Source of the DNA: Chitinophagales bacterium
Lineage (GTDB): Bacteria; Bacteroidota; Bacteroidia; Chitinophagales; Chitinophagaceae
Length of the DNA stretch: 64,000 nt
NCBI GenBank assembly: GCA_017303455.1
Contig: JAFLBM010000015.1
Coordinates: forward strand, 1-64,000
Reading direction: 5' to 3'
Part shown: positions 36,134 to 45,012 of the stretch, piece after piece
How the letters are laid out: each line of letters starts with the position of its first letter
Numbering within the stretch: the first letter of the stretch is position 1
Program-made: the position numbers and the translations under genes
Notes under the pieces: generated by a model
What the model saw: only the letters and a program-made list of their open reading frames with translations
Databases searched by the model: none
What the model was told of the DNA's origin: nothing

Positions 36134-36517
36134 ATGGTTCTTCCCTCTTTATTTATTGCCCCCACGCAGGATATGGGACTTGGTGTTTTTACCAGGGAAG
36201 ATATTGACGCCGGCACACTTGTCGAAGTGGCACCGGTTATCGTAATGACGGCAGCAGAAAGAAAGCTGTTAGATCAAACCCTGTTACACGATTATATCTT
36301 TGAATGGGGTGAGCAAAGTGATCAATGCTGTATGGCGTTGGGCTATGTGCCTGTTTACAACCATTCCTACGAGTCGAATTGTGAATATGAAATGGATTTT
36401 GACAGCCGGCAAATCCTGGTCAGGTTAGTAAGGCCGGTAAAAGCAGGGGAGGAGTTATTTATTAATTACAACGGTGAGTGGAATGACAGTACCCCGCTCT
36501 GGTTTGAGGCAAAATAA
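36134..36517 (+). CDS. Small SET-domain protein
   Basis: 127 residues from ATG 36134 (MVLPSLFIAPTQDMGLGVF); the frame is open to 36092 but those residues are not part of the fold. The protein is a minimal SET domain. GLGVFTREDIDAGTLVEVAP is the N-terminal SET motif, YNHSYESNCEYEMD the NHSxxxN S-adenosylmethionine motif, and GEELFINYNGEW the catalytic-Tyr motif. It would methylate lysine on a protein; the target is unknown. Bacterial SET proteins are less common than eukaryotic ones. Confidence 0.88.
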   Translation: MVLPSLFIAPTQDMGLGVFTREDIDAGTLVEVAPVIVMTAAERKLLDQTLLHDYIFEWGEQSDQCCMALGYVPVYNHSYESNCEYEMDFDSRQILVRLVRPVKAGEELFINYNGEWNDSTPLWFEAK

Positions 36518-36547
36518 AACCGTCCTGTAGTAAAACAGGACGGTTGA
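36511..36547 (-). terminator. Intrinsic terminator of the CHRD gene
   Basis: AACCGTCCTG and CAGGACGGTT form a 10-bp stem; on the minus strand it is followed by TTATTTTG. It abuts the stop codon of the convergent SET gene. Confidence 0.8.
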
Positions 36548-36566
36548 AAAAAGAAGTAGTGAAAAT

Positions 36567-37040
36567 TTATTGAAATACAATCTGGCCCCTGATCTCCCCA
36601 CCCGGAAATGCAGCCGTATGAATGTTGATATAATATAGACCACTTAACAGACTTTCTTCTTTTATTACAACTCCATCCACCAGTAAGGTACCAGATCTGG
36701 AACCCGAAGCGGTAAGACCAGTTGTAGATATATTCTGAAGAACTGGTGCTGCAAAACCTGTCGGGGCAAGCCCGTGAACATGCATGCCGACCGGGTTGCC
36801 AGTCAGGCCTGACCAATTGATTGTATAAGAAAGTGTTTTAGTCCCCTTAATATAAAAGACATCTAATGTTCCCAACGCAGGAGAAGTGATGGCCGGTGTT
36901 TCTTGTGCCCCACTCATAACAATTCCCTTTTTCTCATAGAGAACAGTTTTCTTGGCTTCAGCAGCCTTTTCGCAGGAGTTAAAAGTAGCCAGTATACCCA
37001 AAAGAATAACAGAGAAAGCAGTTAGTTTGATCCATTTCAT
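36567..37040 (-). CDS. CHRD-domain lipoprotein
   Basis: 157 residues from ATG 37040 (MKWIKLTAFSV), which gives a signal peptide with lipobox FNSC; an upstream frame would add 13 residues. The mature protein is a single CHRD domain: MSGAQETPAITSPALGTLDVFY, GMHVHGLAPTG, then YYINIHTAAFPGGEIRGQI with the conserved NIHT and GEIRGQ motifs. CHRD domains bind ligands in chordin and occur in many bacterial secreted proteins with unknown roles. Confidence 0.9.
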   Translation of the reverse strand: MKWIKLTAFSVILLGILATFNSCEKAAEAKKTVLYEKKGIVMSGAQETPAITSPALGTLDVFYIKGTKTLSYTINWSGLTGNPVGMHVHGLAPTGFAAPVLQNISTTGLTASGSRSGTLLVDGVVIKEESLLSGLYYINIHTAAFPGGEIRGQIVFQ

Positions 37041-37196
37041 GATTGTGAGATTTGCTATAAAAATAAGAACTTTTTCCATTTGGCAATGGAAGACTGCTTT
37101 TTTCTGGTTTTACCTGAAAAACAAGTGAATAAGTTCCAGAGAAACCGGCCCGCCGATGACTGATTTTCCTTCATTTCCTGCAGCATAAGCCTGCTT

Positions 37197-38708
37197 TTAT
37201 TGCACGATGATCTTCTGTGTACAAACGGGGACTCCGGCCTCTTTTATCCTGACCAGGAACATCCCTTTTGCCAAATTTCCATTGCTGACTGGCATATGGA
37301 TAGTTTGACCCGCCGCAGCAGGCGGCAATGCTTGCGACAGCACTATTTTTCCGCTAAAATCGAAGATTTCAATAAAAGCCTGTTTCAGCGAACTGCCTGC
37401 TTTCAGGGTTATCTTATTGTCAGTAACAATTGTCGGGAATATCTTTATTTCATTTCTTGCTACTGCAGCGGTGCTGATCACTACAATTTTTGAATAAGTA
37501 ACTGTTCCGCTTATATCCGTCATTTTTAACCGGTAAAAGGCAGTACCGGTCAAATGAATGGGATCTGTGTAGTGATAGGAAACCGATGCCGCCAGTTGCT
37601 GACCTGCTGATCCCGGGATGGTTGAAATACTGGTAAAGTTGTTACCGTCAGCACTTTTCTGCACTTCAAAATAATCAGGGTCACTGTCCTGCGTGATATC
37701 CCAGCCTAATTCTGCCAGTTTATTATTTTCTTTACCTGTGAAGGATAATAATTTTACGGGTAACGGTATATTGAACTGTGTGGTAAAACTGATCCGGTTA
37801 TCGCCGCTGTTTTCATAAAACTCCAGTACCAGGTTTCTTGTCCCGCTGAATACAGCACTGTAGGTACTTGTTTGATAAGATTGGTCATTCCATTGGTTAA
37901 TAACCCAGGTGGCACCCCCATCCAGGCTTAGCCGGTAGCCATCATCACCTCCAACAATAAAAGTATGATTGCCGTGAGGGAAATTCTTTGTCAGCCGGTA
38001 ACGTACACTAAAGGTTTCTGTATTCACGCCGCATCCGCTGGTGTTGAAAGTGGTATTACTTCCACCGAAATCTTCGGTAAAGGAAGAATTCCCGGATGTT
38101 CCTTCTGTCACCATTCCTTTATAAGTATTGAAATTAGTTCCATCATACACATAGCCTCTCCAGGTATCACTGGCCCCATAAGTAGCTGTATTTTCATTAC
38201 TGCTGCAGGAAGTAGTAACAGAAAAACTAAGGCGGTTGTCCCCGGTATTTTCGTAGTATTCCAGCACCATGTTATAGGTGCCGTTCAGTTGAACTGTGTA
38301 GGTGGTAGTATTGTAGGCCTGGTCATTCCATTGGTTAATAACCCAGGTGTTTCCACCGTCAAGACTAAAACGATAACCATCATCAGCGCCTACTGTAAAA
38401 TCATAGGTACCGTTTGTGAATGTTTTGGTAAGCTTATACCTTGCACTGAAGGTTTCTGTATTAACGAAACAGTTGAACGTGTTGTAGTTTACATTGGTGC
38501 CCCCAAAGTTCTGGTCAAAGTTGGGACTGGCGGCATTTCCTTCGGTTACGTATCCCCTGTAATTACCAAAATTGGTATTGTTATACAAATAACCCCTCCA
38601 GACATTATTAGTGCCATAACTGGTCTGGTTTCCCTGCGGGGAACATTGGGAAAAAGAGTAATTGGATGTGAGCAGCACAAAAAGGGCTACGGTAAGAATT
38701 CGGTTCAT
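37197..38708 (-). CDS. T9SS type A cargo with two tandem PA14-like domains
   Basis: 503 residues: a signal peptide ending near YSFSQ, then two tandem repeats of about 140 residues. Each holds WRGY-Y..TNF..Y.G.VTEG, then FGG, then NTETFS.RY.LTK.F, then DDGYR.SLDGG.TWVINQWNDQ and VLE.YEN.GDNR.SF. The pattern resembles PA14 carbohydrate-binding beta-barrels. After a junction (PLPVKLLSFTGKENNKLAELGW) comes an Ig-like segment. A C-terminal T9SS sorting domain (IFPTIVTDNKITLKAG ... LAKGMFLVRIKEAG) closes the protein. It is likely a surface glycan-binding protein. Confidence 0.86.
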   Translation of the reverse strand: MNRILTVALFVLLTSNYSFSQCSPQGNQTSYGTNNVWRGYLYNNTNFGNYRGYVTEGNAASPNFDQNFGGTNVNYNTFNCFVNTETFSARYKLTKTFTNGTYDFTVGADDGYRFSLDGGNTWVINQWNDQAYNTTTYTVQLNGTYNMVLEYYENTGDNRLSFSVTTSCSSNENTATYGASDTWRGYVYDGTNFNTYKGMVTEGTSGNSSFTEDFGGSNTTFNTSGCGVNTETFSVRYRLTKNFPHGNHTFIVGGDDGYRLSLDGGATWVINQWNDQSYQTSTYSAVFSGTRNLVLEFYENSGDNRISFTTQFNIPLPVKLLSFTGKENNKLAELGWDITQDSDPDYFEVQKSADGNNFTSISTIPGSAGQQLAASVSYHYTDPIHLTGTAFYRLKMTDISGTVTYSKIVVISTAAVARNEIKIFPTIVTDNKITLKAGSSLKQAFIEIFDFSGKIVLSQALPPAAAGQTIHMPVSNGNLAKGMFLVRIKEAGVPVCTQKIIVQ

Positions 38709-38898
38709 TGGATAGTGGATTAGGTGTTTATACCTATATTTATTGCACTAAGAAACTGAATAACTTTAAGTGGAATTACTTAGTTGTGAAAAAAAGTATT
38801 CAAAAACGTAGAAATACTAGTGCAACTCAATCCATATTTAGGAACACTACGATAAATAATACAACAAATAGAATGAAATACTAATGTACGGGGTAGGG

Positions 38899-41520
38899 TT
38901 ATTTCAATTTTCCTTTTATCTCCTGGAGTTTTAATAACGCTTCAACGGGGGTTAAACGATTGATGTCTGTACCTTCTAGCACTTTCCTGATCTCATCAAA
39001 AGTTTCGCTGTGTGCATCAAAGATGGAGAGCTGCATTTTCGGGGCAGCGATCTTTTTGACCGCATCACTAATTTCTTCATCTACATGTTTGGTCTCTAAT
39101 TGTTTCAGAATATCGTTCGCTCTTTCAATTAAAGAGGGTGGCATACCGGCCATTTTAGCCACATGGATACCGAAACTATGGGTGCTGCCACCGGGTGCCA
39201 GTTTCCGCAGGAAGATGATCTTGTTGCCCGCTTCTTTATTCGTGATATGATAATTCTTTACCCGCTGCAATTTTTCTTCCAGCTCATTCAGTTCATGGTA
39301 GTGGGTGGCAAAAAGTGTTTTAGGCTGGTGGGGTGAATTGTGCAAATGTTCTGCAATACTCCAGGCAATAGAAATACCATCATACGTGGAAGTACCACGG
39401 CCAATTTCATCCAGCAATATCAAACTGCGGGGTGTTATATTATTAATGATGCTGGCTGTTTCATTCATCTCCACCATAAAAGTGGATTCACCTCCACTCA
39501 GGTTATCAGAGGCTCCAACCCTTGTAAATATTTTATCCGTTAAAGATATCCTGGCTTCTGTGGCGGGAACAAAAGAACCGATATGCGCCATCAGGGTAAT
39601 CAGTGCCGTTTGGCGGAGCAATGCAGATTTACCACTCATGTTGGGACCGGTAAGAATAATGATCTGCTGCCCGGTTTTGTTCAGTTCAAGATCATTGTGG
39701 ATATAACTTTCGCCAACCGGTAAATTTCGTTCAATCACCGGGTGCCGGCCTTCTTTCACGATCCATTCCTGTCCTTCGTGCAATTGTGGTTTCTTGTATT
39801 GGTATTGCACTGCATTATAGGCAAAGCAGCAGATACAATCCAGTATGGCAATGATATTGCCATTGGTCTGCACCGGGGCCAGGTAATCAAACAGTTCATT
39901 GAGGAGGGATTCATACAGCTCCATTTCCAGTTTCAGTATCTTCTCTTCAGCACCGGTTATTTTTTCTTCATATTCTTTTAACTCGGGTGTGATATATCGT
40001 TCGGCATTGGCCAGCGTTTGTTTACGCATCCATTCAGCCGGCACTTTATTTTTATGGGAATTAGTTACCTCCAGATAATAACCAAAAACATTGTTGAACC
40101 CGATCTTTAATGAACTGATACCTGTTCTTTCCGCTTCTTTTTGCTGTAACTGTGCCAGGTAATTCTTGCCACTGTGTGCAATATTGCGCAGGTCATCCAG
40201 TTCTGCATGCACACCGCTATTGATCATGCCGCCTTTTACCGCAAGTGCAGGTGGATTCTCCGTGATCTCTTTAAATATTTTTTCTGCGATATAAGGACAG
40301 GGGTTCAGGGCATCTCCCAGTCTTTTTAAATATTCATTGGAAGAAGATAAACATAACTGTTTAATAATCTCAACCTGCTTCAGGCCTTTGGCCAATTGCA
40401 ACACCTCTCTCGGGTTGATCTTTTTCAAAGGTATTTTTGAAACAAGCCGTTCAATATCTCCGCATAGTTTTACCGCATGTATGATCTTGTTCCGCAGGTC
40501 TGTTTCTTTGATCAGCAATTCCACCAGCGTTAACCGTTCATTGATCTTAAGAATATCTTTCAGGGGGAAGATGATCCAGCGTTTCAGCAAACGGGCACCC
40601 ATCGGGGAAGCCGTATTATCCAGCACACTTAGTAAGGTGTGATTGCCCTCGGAGTTACCATATACCAATTCCAGGTTGCGGATGGTGAAACGATCCATCC
40701 ACAAAAAATCATCCCGGTCAATCCGTTGCAGCGAAGTAATATGCTGGAGGTTGGGATGTTCTGTATCCCGCAGGTAATGAATAATAGCACCGGCAGCGAT
40801 CAATCCCCATTTCAGTTCATCCACCCCAAAACCTTTTAAGGAATGGGTCTGGAAATGCTTTAATAAAACATCTTCTGCATAGACAGCATCAAATATCCAT
40901 TCATCCAGTGTGTAGCTGTAGATCTTTACACCAAAATATTCTTTGAATTTCTTTTGCTGCTGGCGTTGAAAGACAACTTCAGCCGGTTTAAAACTCTGCA
41001 GCAATTTATCAGCATATTCCCGGTCGCCTTCAGCGATAAAAAATTCACCGGTGGAAATATCTAAGAAAGCAAGACCGTATTGCTCTTGCTGAGCGGAAGA
41101 CGAAGCATCTGCAAAGTGAATAGCAGCTAAGAAATTATTACTGTGGTGATCGAGAAGTTTATCATTGACCGTGGTGCCCGGGGTGATCATATCGGTCACG
41201 CCTCTTTTTACCACACCCTTTGCTTGTTTCGGATCTTCCAACTGGTCGCAGATGGCTACCCGGTAACCTGCTTTTACCAGTTTATGCAAATAAGTATCCA
41301 ATGCATGATGCGGAAACCCGGCCAGGTCAAGTGAAGCAGCCGCCCCGTTATTTCGTTTGGTAAGGGTGATGCCGAGTACCTGGGAGGCAATCACAGCATC
41401 CTGTCCGAAGGTTTCGTAAAAATCCCCGACACGAAACAATAATACCGCATCCGGGTACTTCTGCTTGATAGCCCGGTGCTGCTGCATCATCGGTGTTTCT
41501 GAAATTGCTGTTTTGGCCAT
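38899..41520 (-). CDS. mutS: DNA mismatch repair protein MutS
   Basis: 873 residues from ATG 41520; an in-frame TTG lies three codons upstream and is not needed. The mismatch-reading N-terminal domain has FRVGDFYETFGQDA (Phe-x-Glu type). The core and clamp follow, then the ATPase with Walker A GPNMSGKSALLRQ, DEIGRGTSTYDG and FATHYHELNELE. The C-terminal helical tail ends LLKLQEIKGKLK. A sequence TATTTTTG that could be a -7 element is only 6 nt before the ATG, so the mRNA may be nearly leaderless. Confidence 0.97.
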   Translation of the reverse strand: MAKTAISETPMMQQHRAIKQKYPDAVLLFRVGDFYETFGQDAVIASQVLGITLTKRNNGAAASLDLAGFPHHALDTYLHKLVKAGYRVAICDQLEDPKQAKGVVKRGVTDMITPGTTVNDKLLDHHSNNFLAAIHFADASSSAQQEQYGLAFLDISTGEFFIAEGDREYADKLLQSFKPAEVVFQRQQQKKFKEYFGVKIYSYTLDEWIFDAVYAEDVLLKHFQTHSLKGFGVDELKWGLIAAGAIIHYLRDTEHPNLQHITSLQRIDRDDFLWMDRFTIRNLELVYGNSEGNHTLLSVLDNTASPMGARLLKRWIIFPLKDILKINERLTLVELLIKETDLRNKIIHAVKLCGDIERLVSKIPLKKINPREVLQLAKGLKQVEIIKQLCLSSSNEYLKRLGDALNPCPYIAEKIFKEITENPPALAVKGGMINSGVHAELDDLRNIAHSGKNYLAQLQQKEAERTGISSLKIGFNNVFGYYLEVTNSHKNKVPAEWMRKQTLANAERYITPELKEYEEKITGAEEKILKLEMELYESLLNELFDYLAPVQTNGNIIAILDCICCFAYNAVQYQYKKPQLHEGQEWIVKEGRHPVIERNLPVGESYIHNDLELNKTGQQIIILTGPNMSGKSALLRQTALITLMAHIGSFVPATEARISLTDKIFTRVGASDNLSGGESTFMVEMNETASIINNITPRSLILLDEIGRGTSTYDGISIAWSIAEHLHNSPHQPKTLFATHYHELNELEEKLQRVKNYHITNKEAGNKIIFLRKLAPGGSTHSFGIHVAKMAGMPPSLIERANDILKQLETKHVDEEISDAVKKIAAPKMQLSIFDAHSETFDEIRKVLEGTDINRLTPVEALLKLQEIKGKLK

Positions 41521-41589
41521 GGCTGGCAAAAATAAGGAACTGTTTATGTAACCATTCTTTTCTCTGCATCTGTTGAAAAATTATACGCC

Positions 41590-43287
41590 ATGAAGCAATT
41601 ATTCCTGCTGATGGGGCTACTCAGCTGTACCCTGTTACAAGCACAAGACACCGCAAGGGCCGATGCCAGTATGTCCACGGCCACCATTTATTTTGGCTAT
41701 GGAGCCGAACTTACCCACCAGTCGAAAGTGAAAGTGGGGAGTGACATCAAATTCATCGTCATTGATCAGCTCAGTACGGTTGCTGATATCAACAGTTTGC
41801 AGATCAGTGTGCCGGAGGATGTGGCTTTATTATCTCACCGGTATAGTGTCTTTTACCCGGTACTGCCGCCGGTGGTTAAAACAAGGGAAATGGAGCGGCT
41901 GGAGGATAGTATCATTTTGTTGCAAAAAGATATCAGCCGTATAGATAACCTGATCATCATTGAGCAGGAAACACTGACAAAAACAGGAACCCTTATCGAA
42001 ACAACGATCAACTCTAATGGGGGCAAGACCGCCATCATGACCAGCGAAGAGTTGCTGAAACTGGTGGAGTACTACAATACGAAGATCGAGAAAGCAAAAA
42101 CGAATATCTATAATCACCGCCAGTATATCGGGAACCAGAATGAAAAGATCACCGCTATCAGGAAAAGGATTACAGCATTGAACATTCCGCCCGTTAACAA
42201 ACAAAAACCCTACGGGCAACTGACATTGCAGGTAATGTGTAAAAGAACCGCAGAGATACCTGTTTCACTTTCTTACTACACTAATAATGCCGGCTGGACA
42301 CCCTTGTATGATATCCGGGTGAATTCAAAAACCAATAAAGTGAAACTGGTGTATAAAGCTTCCATCACACAAACCAGTGGTATCGACTGGAAGAAAACAA
42401 AACTGACATTGAGTACAGGGACACCCAATTTTGGTGTGACAGCCCCTGTGCTTACTCCATGGTTCCTTCAATTATATGTTCCGGAATTGTATCGTTCTTT
42501 GCAGGGAAGGGCACCCGGAGCCAATGTAAACAGGAACGTGATACAGTCATTTGATGATGAAAGTAAACTGGCCGAAGTAGTGGTGGCCGATGGGTATGGA
42601 CAAATGCGGCAGCAAAAAGCCGTAAAAGAAGTTGATCCCAGCACCCTGCAACAATATACTACGCTGAACGAAGGGCAGCTGAATACCAATTTTGAAATTG
42701 ATCTGCCTTACGATATTGAAGCCGATGGCAAACTGCATAGTGTGACGATCAAAGACGAAGAAGTGAATTGTATCTTGAAGAATTATGCAGTGCCAAGAAT
42801 GGATAAGGAAGCCTACCTGCTGGCAGAAGTGGCGGATTGGCAAAACCTTGACCTGTTACCCGGGGATGCGAATATCATTATGGATGATACCTATATCGGT
42901 AAATCAGTCATTGACCCGAATACAACGGCTGATACGCTGAATCTTTCTTTAGGAAAAGACAAACGGCTGGTGGTGAAACGTTCGGTGGTGAAAGAACTGA
43001 GCAGCCTGAAAACAAGCGGTGGTAATAACAAACAGACATTTACTTACGAGATCACCGTGAAAAATAATAAACTTACCGATGTGAATTTGTTATTAAAAGA
43101 CCAGCACCCGCTGAGTACGATCAAAGAAGTGGAAGTGAAACTGGAAGATGGAGGTGAAGCCATGGTAAACCCTGAAACCGGCGTACTGACCTGGAAAATT
43201 GAACTGAAACCGGGTGAAAGCAGGAAGGTTAGGTTTACGTATAGTGTGAAATATCCAAAGGATAAAAAGATTGTGAATTTGAAATAG
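41590..43287 (+). CDS. MuiA-like DUF4139 domain protein
   Basis: 565 residues with a signal peptide ending near LLQAQ. Residues about 30-130 are the DUF4140 N-terminal domain, residues about 95-195 a coiled coil, and from about 205 the DUF4139 domain (LSYYTNNAGWTPLYDIRV ... VKLVYKASITQTSGIDWKKTKLTLSTGTP, ending GVLTWKIELKPGESRKVRFTYSVKYPKD). A Gly/Asn-rich insertion occurs near GRAPGANVNRN. Members are named after mucoidy inhibitor A but are biochemically uncharacterised. It is probably periplasmic. Confidence 0.87.
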   Translation: MKQLFLLMGLLSCTLLQAQDTARADASMSTATIYFGYGAELTHQSKVKVGSDIKFIVIDQLSTVADINSLQISVPEDVALLSHRYSVFYPVLPPVVKTREMERLEDSIILLQKDISRIDNLIIIEQETLTKTGTLIETTINSNGGKTAIMTSEELLKLVEYYNTKIEKAKTNIYNHRQYIGNQNEKITAIRKRITALNIPPVNKQKPYGQLTLQVMCKRTAEIPVSLSYYTNNAGWTPLYDIRVNSKTNKVKLVYKASITQTSGIDWKKTKLTLSTGTPNFGVTAPVLTPWFLQLYVPELYRSLQGRAPGANVNRNVIQSFDDESKLAEVVVADGYGQMRQQKAVKEVDPSTLQQYTTLNEGQLNTNFEIDLPYDIEADGKLHSVTIKDEEVNCILKNYAVPRMDKEAYLLAEVADWQNLDLLPGDANIIMDDTYIGKSVIDPNTTADTLNLSLGKDKRLVVKRSVVKELSSLKTSGGNNKQTFTYEITVKNNKLTDVNLLLKDQHPLSTIKEVEVKLEDGGEAMVNPETGVLTWKIELKPGESRKVRFTYSVKYPKDKKIVNLK

Positions 43288-43293
43288 GGGCTG

Positions 43294-43367
43294 GTTAAAA
43301 AGTGGATAAGTTGACAGGTTGATAAGGGGATGCAGTTTTTCCCTTGTTAACCTGTTGACTTTTTAAC
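43294..43367. repeat. Long imperfect hairpin of the TTGACAGGTTGATAAG word family
   Basis: GTTAAAAAGT (43294-43303) pairs perfectly with ACTTTTTAAC (43358-43367). Inside, AGTTGACAGGTTGATAAGGG pairs with CCCTTGTTAACCTGTTGACT at 16 of 20 positions. It nearly fills the 99-nt gap between the MuiA-like gene and trmH. Confidence 0.7.
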
Positions 43368-43386
43368 TAATCCCTACATTTGCGCC

Positions 43387-43944
43387 ATGCGAAAACTGAG
43401 CATGGAAGAACTGGGCCGTAAATCGGTGGAAGAGTTCAGGCAATCGGAGAAGATCCCTATTATCATTGTACTGGAAAATATCCGCAGTGCCTATAATGTG
43501 GGCAGTGTGTTCCGCACTTCCGATGCATTTCTTATTGAAGCCATTTATATTATCGGGTACTCCGCCAAACCTCCTCATAAAGAGATCAAAAAAACGGCCC
43601 TGGGTGCCGAAGAAACGGTGGACTGGAAATATTTTAAAACCACGGCAGAGGCGGTGGAAGAACTAAGAAGGAATGGCTTTAATGTATATGCGGCTGAGCA
43701 GGCTGAAGGAAGTTTTAAACTCAATGCCATTGGCTTTGAACCGGAAGAAAAAATCGCTGTTATATTCGGGAACGAGGTAACCGGGGTGGAGCAATCCACG
43801 ATTGGTTTATGCGATGGTTGCCTGGAAATACCCCAACTGGGCATGAAGCATTCTTTAAATATTGCCACAGCAGCAGGAGTGGTGCTCTGGGAACTGGTGA
43901 GAACAAGAATGCCCCTGTCAGCAAAGGGAGAAACCAGTTTGTAG
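43387..43944 (+). CDS. TrmH/SpoU-family RNA 2'-O-methyltransferase
   Basis: 185 residues. SpoU motif 1 is NVGSVFRTSDAF, motif 2 VIFGNEVTGV, and motif 3 IPQLGMKHSLNIATAAGVVLWE, which together form the trefoil-knot SAM site. It methylates tRNA or rRNA ribose; the exact site is not decidable from sequence. TACATTTG (43375-43382), a good -7 element, ends 4 nt before the ATG, suggesting a leaderless transcript. Confidence 0.92.
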   Translation: MRKLSMEELGRKSVEEFRQSEKIPIIIVLENIRSAYNVGSVFRTSDAFLIEAIYIIGYSAKPPHKEIKKTALGAEETVDWKYFKTTAEAVEELRRNGFNVYAAEQAEGSFKLNAIGFEPEEKIAVIFGNEVTGVEQSTIGLCDGCLEIPQLGMKHSLNIATAAGVVLWELVRTRMPLSAKGETSL

Positions 43945-43965
43945 ATTCATTATTAATTTTGAAAC

Positions 43966-44946
43966 ATGCCGAAAGTAAAAAGTTATCTCTCTCTTATAAA
44001 ATTCTCGCATACCATCTTCGCCATGCCTTTTGCGATGATTGGTTTTTTTCTTGCATTAGATCAGGTTGAACTAATATATGGCGTCGAGCAATGGAATCTG
44101 AATAAAACTATTGGTTGGGATATAGACGAAAAACATGAAAATTTTGCAGATAAGAATCAATTCACCGGATTTGAGGGGCATATAAATATTCATCATCCCG
44201 TTGTTTTGTTAATTCTTGTTATCCTCTGCATGGTCTTTGCCCGCAGTGCTGCTATGGCTTTTAACAGGTATCTTGACAGAAGCTTTGATGCACTGAACCC
44301 ACGAACGGCGATCAGGGAAATACCGGCAGGCATCATCAAATCAAACAGTGCCTTGTGGTTCACGATCATCAGCAGTTTGTTGTTTGTTGCCTGCACCTTC
44401 TTTATTAACCGGCTCTGTTTTTATTTGTCACCTGTTGCCTTATTGGTGGTACTGGGGTATAGTTATACCAAGCGGTTTACCCCGCTTTGTCATTTGGTAT
44501 TAGGTGTTGGATTATCATTGGCACCTATTGGTGCATATCTCGCAGTAACCGGCCAGTTCGCTTTATTGCCCATCTTATTTTCTATTGCTGTAATTTTTTG
44601 GGTCAGCGGCTTTGATATTATCTATGCCTTGCAGGATGAAGAATTTGACAAATCACAAAAATTATATTCCATTCCTGCCTGGCTGGGAAAGGCAAAAGCA
44701 CTGCATGTATCCGAACTGTTCCATGGTATCAGTGCGGCTGCTGTTTTCGTGGCCGGAAGGATCGGTGGTTTTGGCTGGCTCTACTGGATCGGTGTGGCAA
44801 TTTTTATTGGGATGCTGATCTACCAGCATTCCGTTGTAAAACCCAATGACCTCCGCAAAGTAAACCTTGCTTTTATGACCGCTAATGGAATTGCTTCCGT
44901 TGTTTTCGCCATCTTTGTAATTGCTGATCTTTTTATCAGTTCATAG
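43966..44946 (+). CDS. UbiA-family prenyltransferase
   Basis: 326 residues with about eight or nine membrane helices. The two Asp-rich prenyl-diphosphate motifs are NRYLDRSFDALNPRT and DIIYALQDEEFD. Between helix 1 and the first motif is an unusual hydrophilic stretch of about 40 residues (ELIYGVEQWNLNKTIGWDID onward) absent from typical UbiA/MenA. In Bacteroidota lacking ubiquinone it most likely serves menaquinone or a related prenyl-lipid pathway. A -7-like TAATTTTG ends 4 nt before the ATG. Confidence 0.88.
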   Translation: MPKVKSYLSLIKFSHTIFAMPFAMIGFFLALDQVELIYGVEQWNLNKTIGWDIDEKHENFADKNQFTGFEGHINIHHPVVLLILVILCMVFARSAAMAFNRYLDRSFDALNPRTAIREIPAGIIKSNSALWFTIISSLLFVACTFFINRLCFYLSPVALLVVLGYSYTKRFTPLCHLVLGVGLSLAPIGAYLAVTGQFALLPILFSIAVIFWVSGFDIIYALQDEEFDKSQKLYSIPAWLGKAKALHVSELFHGISAAAVFVAGRIGGFGWLYWIGVAIFIGMLIYQHSVVKPNDLRKVNLAFMTANGIASVVFAIFVIADLFISS

Positions 44947-44996
44947 TTCATTGTTGATAGTTCATGGTCCGTAACCATGAACCATGAACCATGAAC
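44947..44996. repeat. Hairpin of the AGTTCATAGTTCAT word family
   Basis: GTTCATGGT (44960-44968) and ACCATGAAC (44974-44982) are perfect complements around CCGTA, and further copies of the words lie on both sides (AGTTCATTG, GATAGTTCATGG, CCATGAACCATGAACTGAA). It fills the ubiA-ruvX gap. The single-arm version is at 26065-26093. Confidence 0.75.
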
Positions 44997-45012
44997 TGAA
45001 TCAACTTGAATT

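Noticed and set aside
38709..38898. 190-nt AT-rich gap between the PA14-like gene and mutS suspected to hold a small RNA
   Set aside because: I see no stable hairpin, terminator or conserved RNA motif in it.
42480..42560. Gly/Asn-rich interruption in the MuiA-like protein suspected to be a repeat insertion
   Set aside because: The DNA has no palindrome and none of the repeat words seen elsewhere; it is more likely a natural loop.
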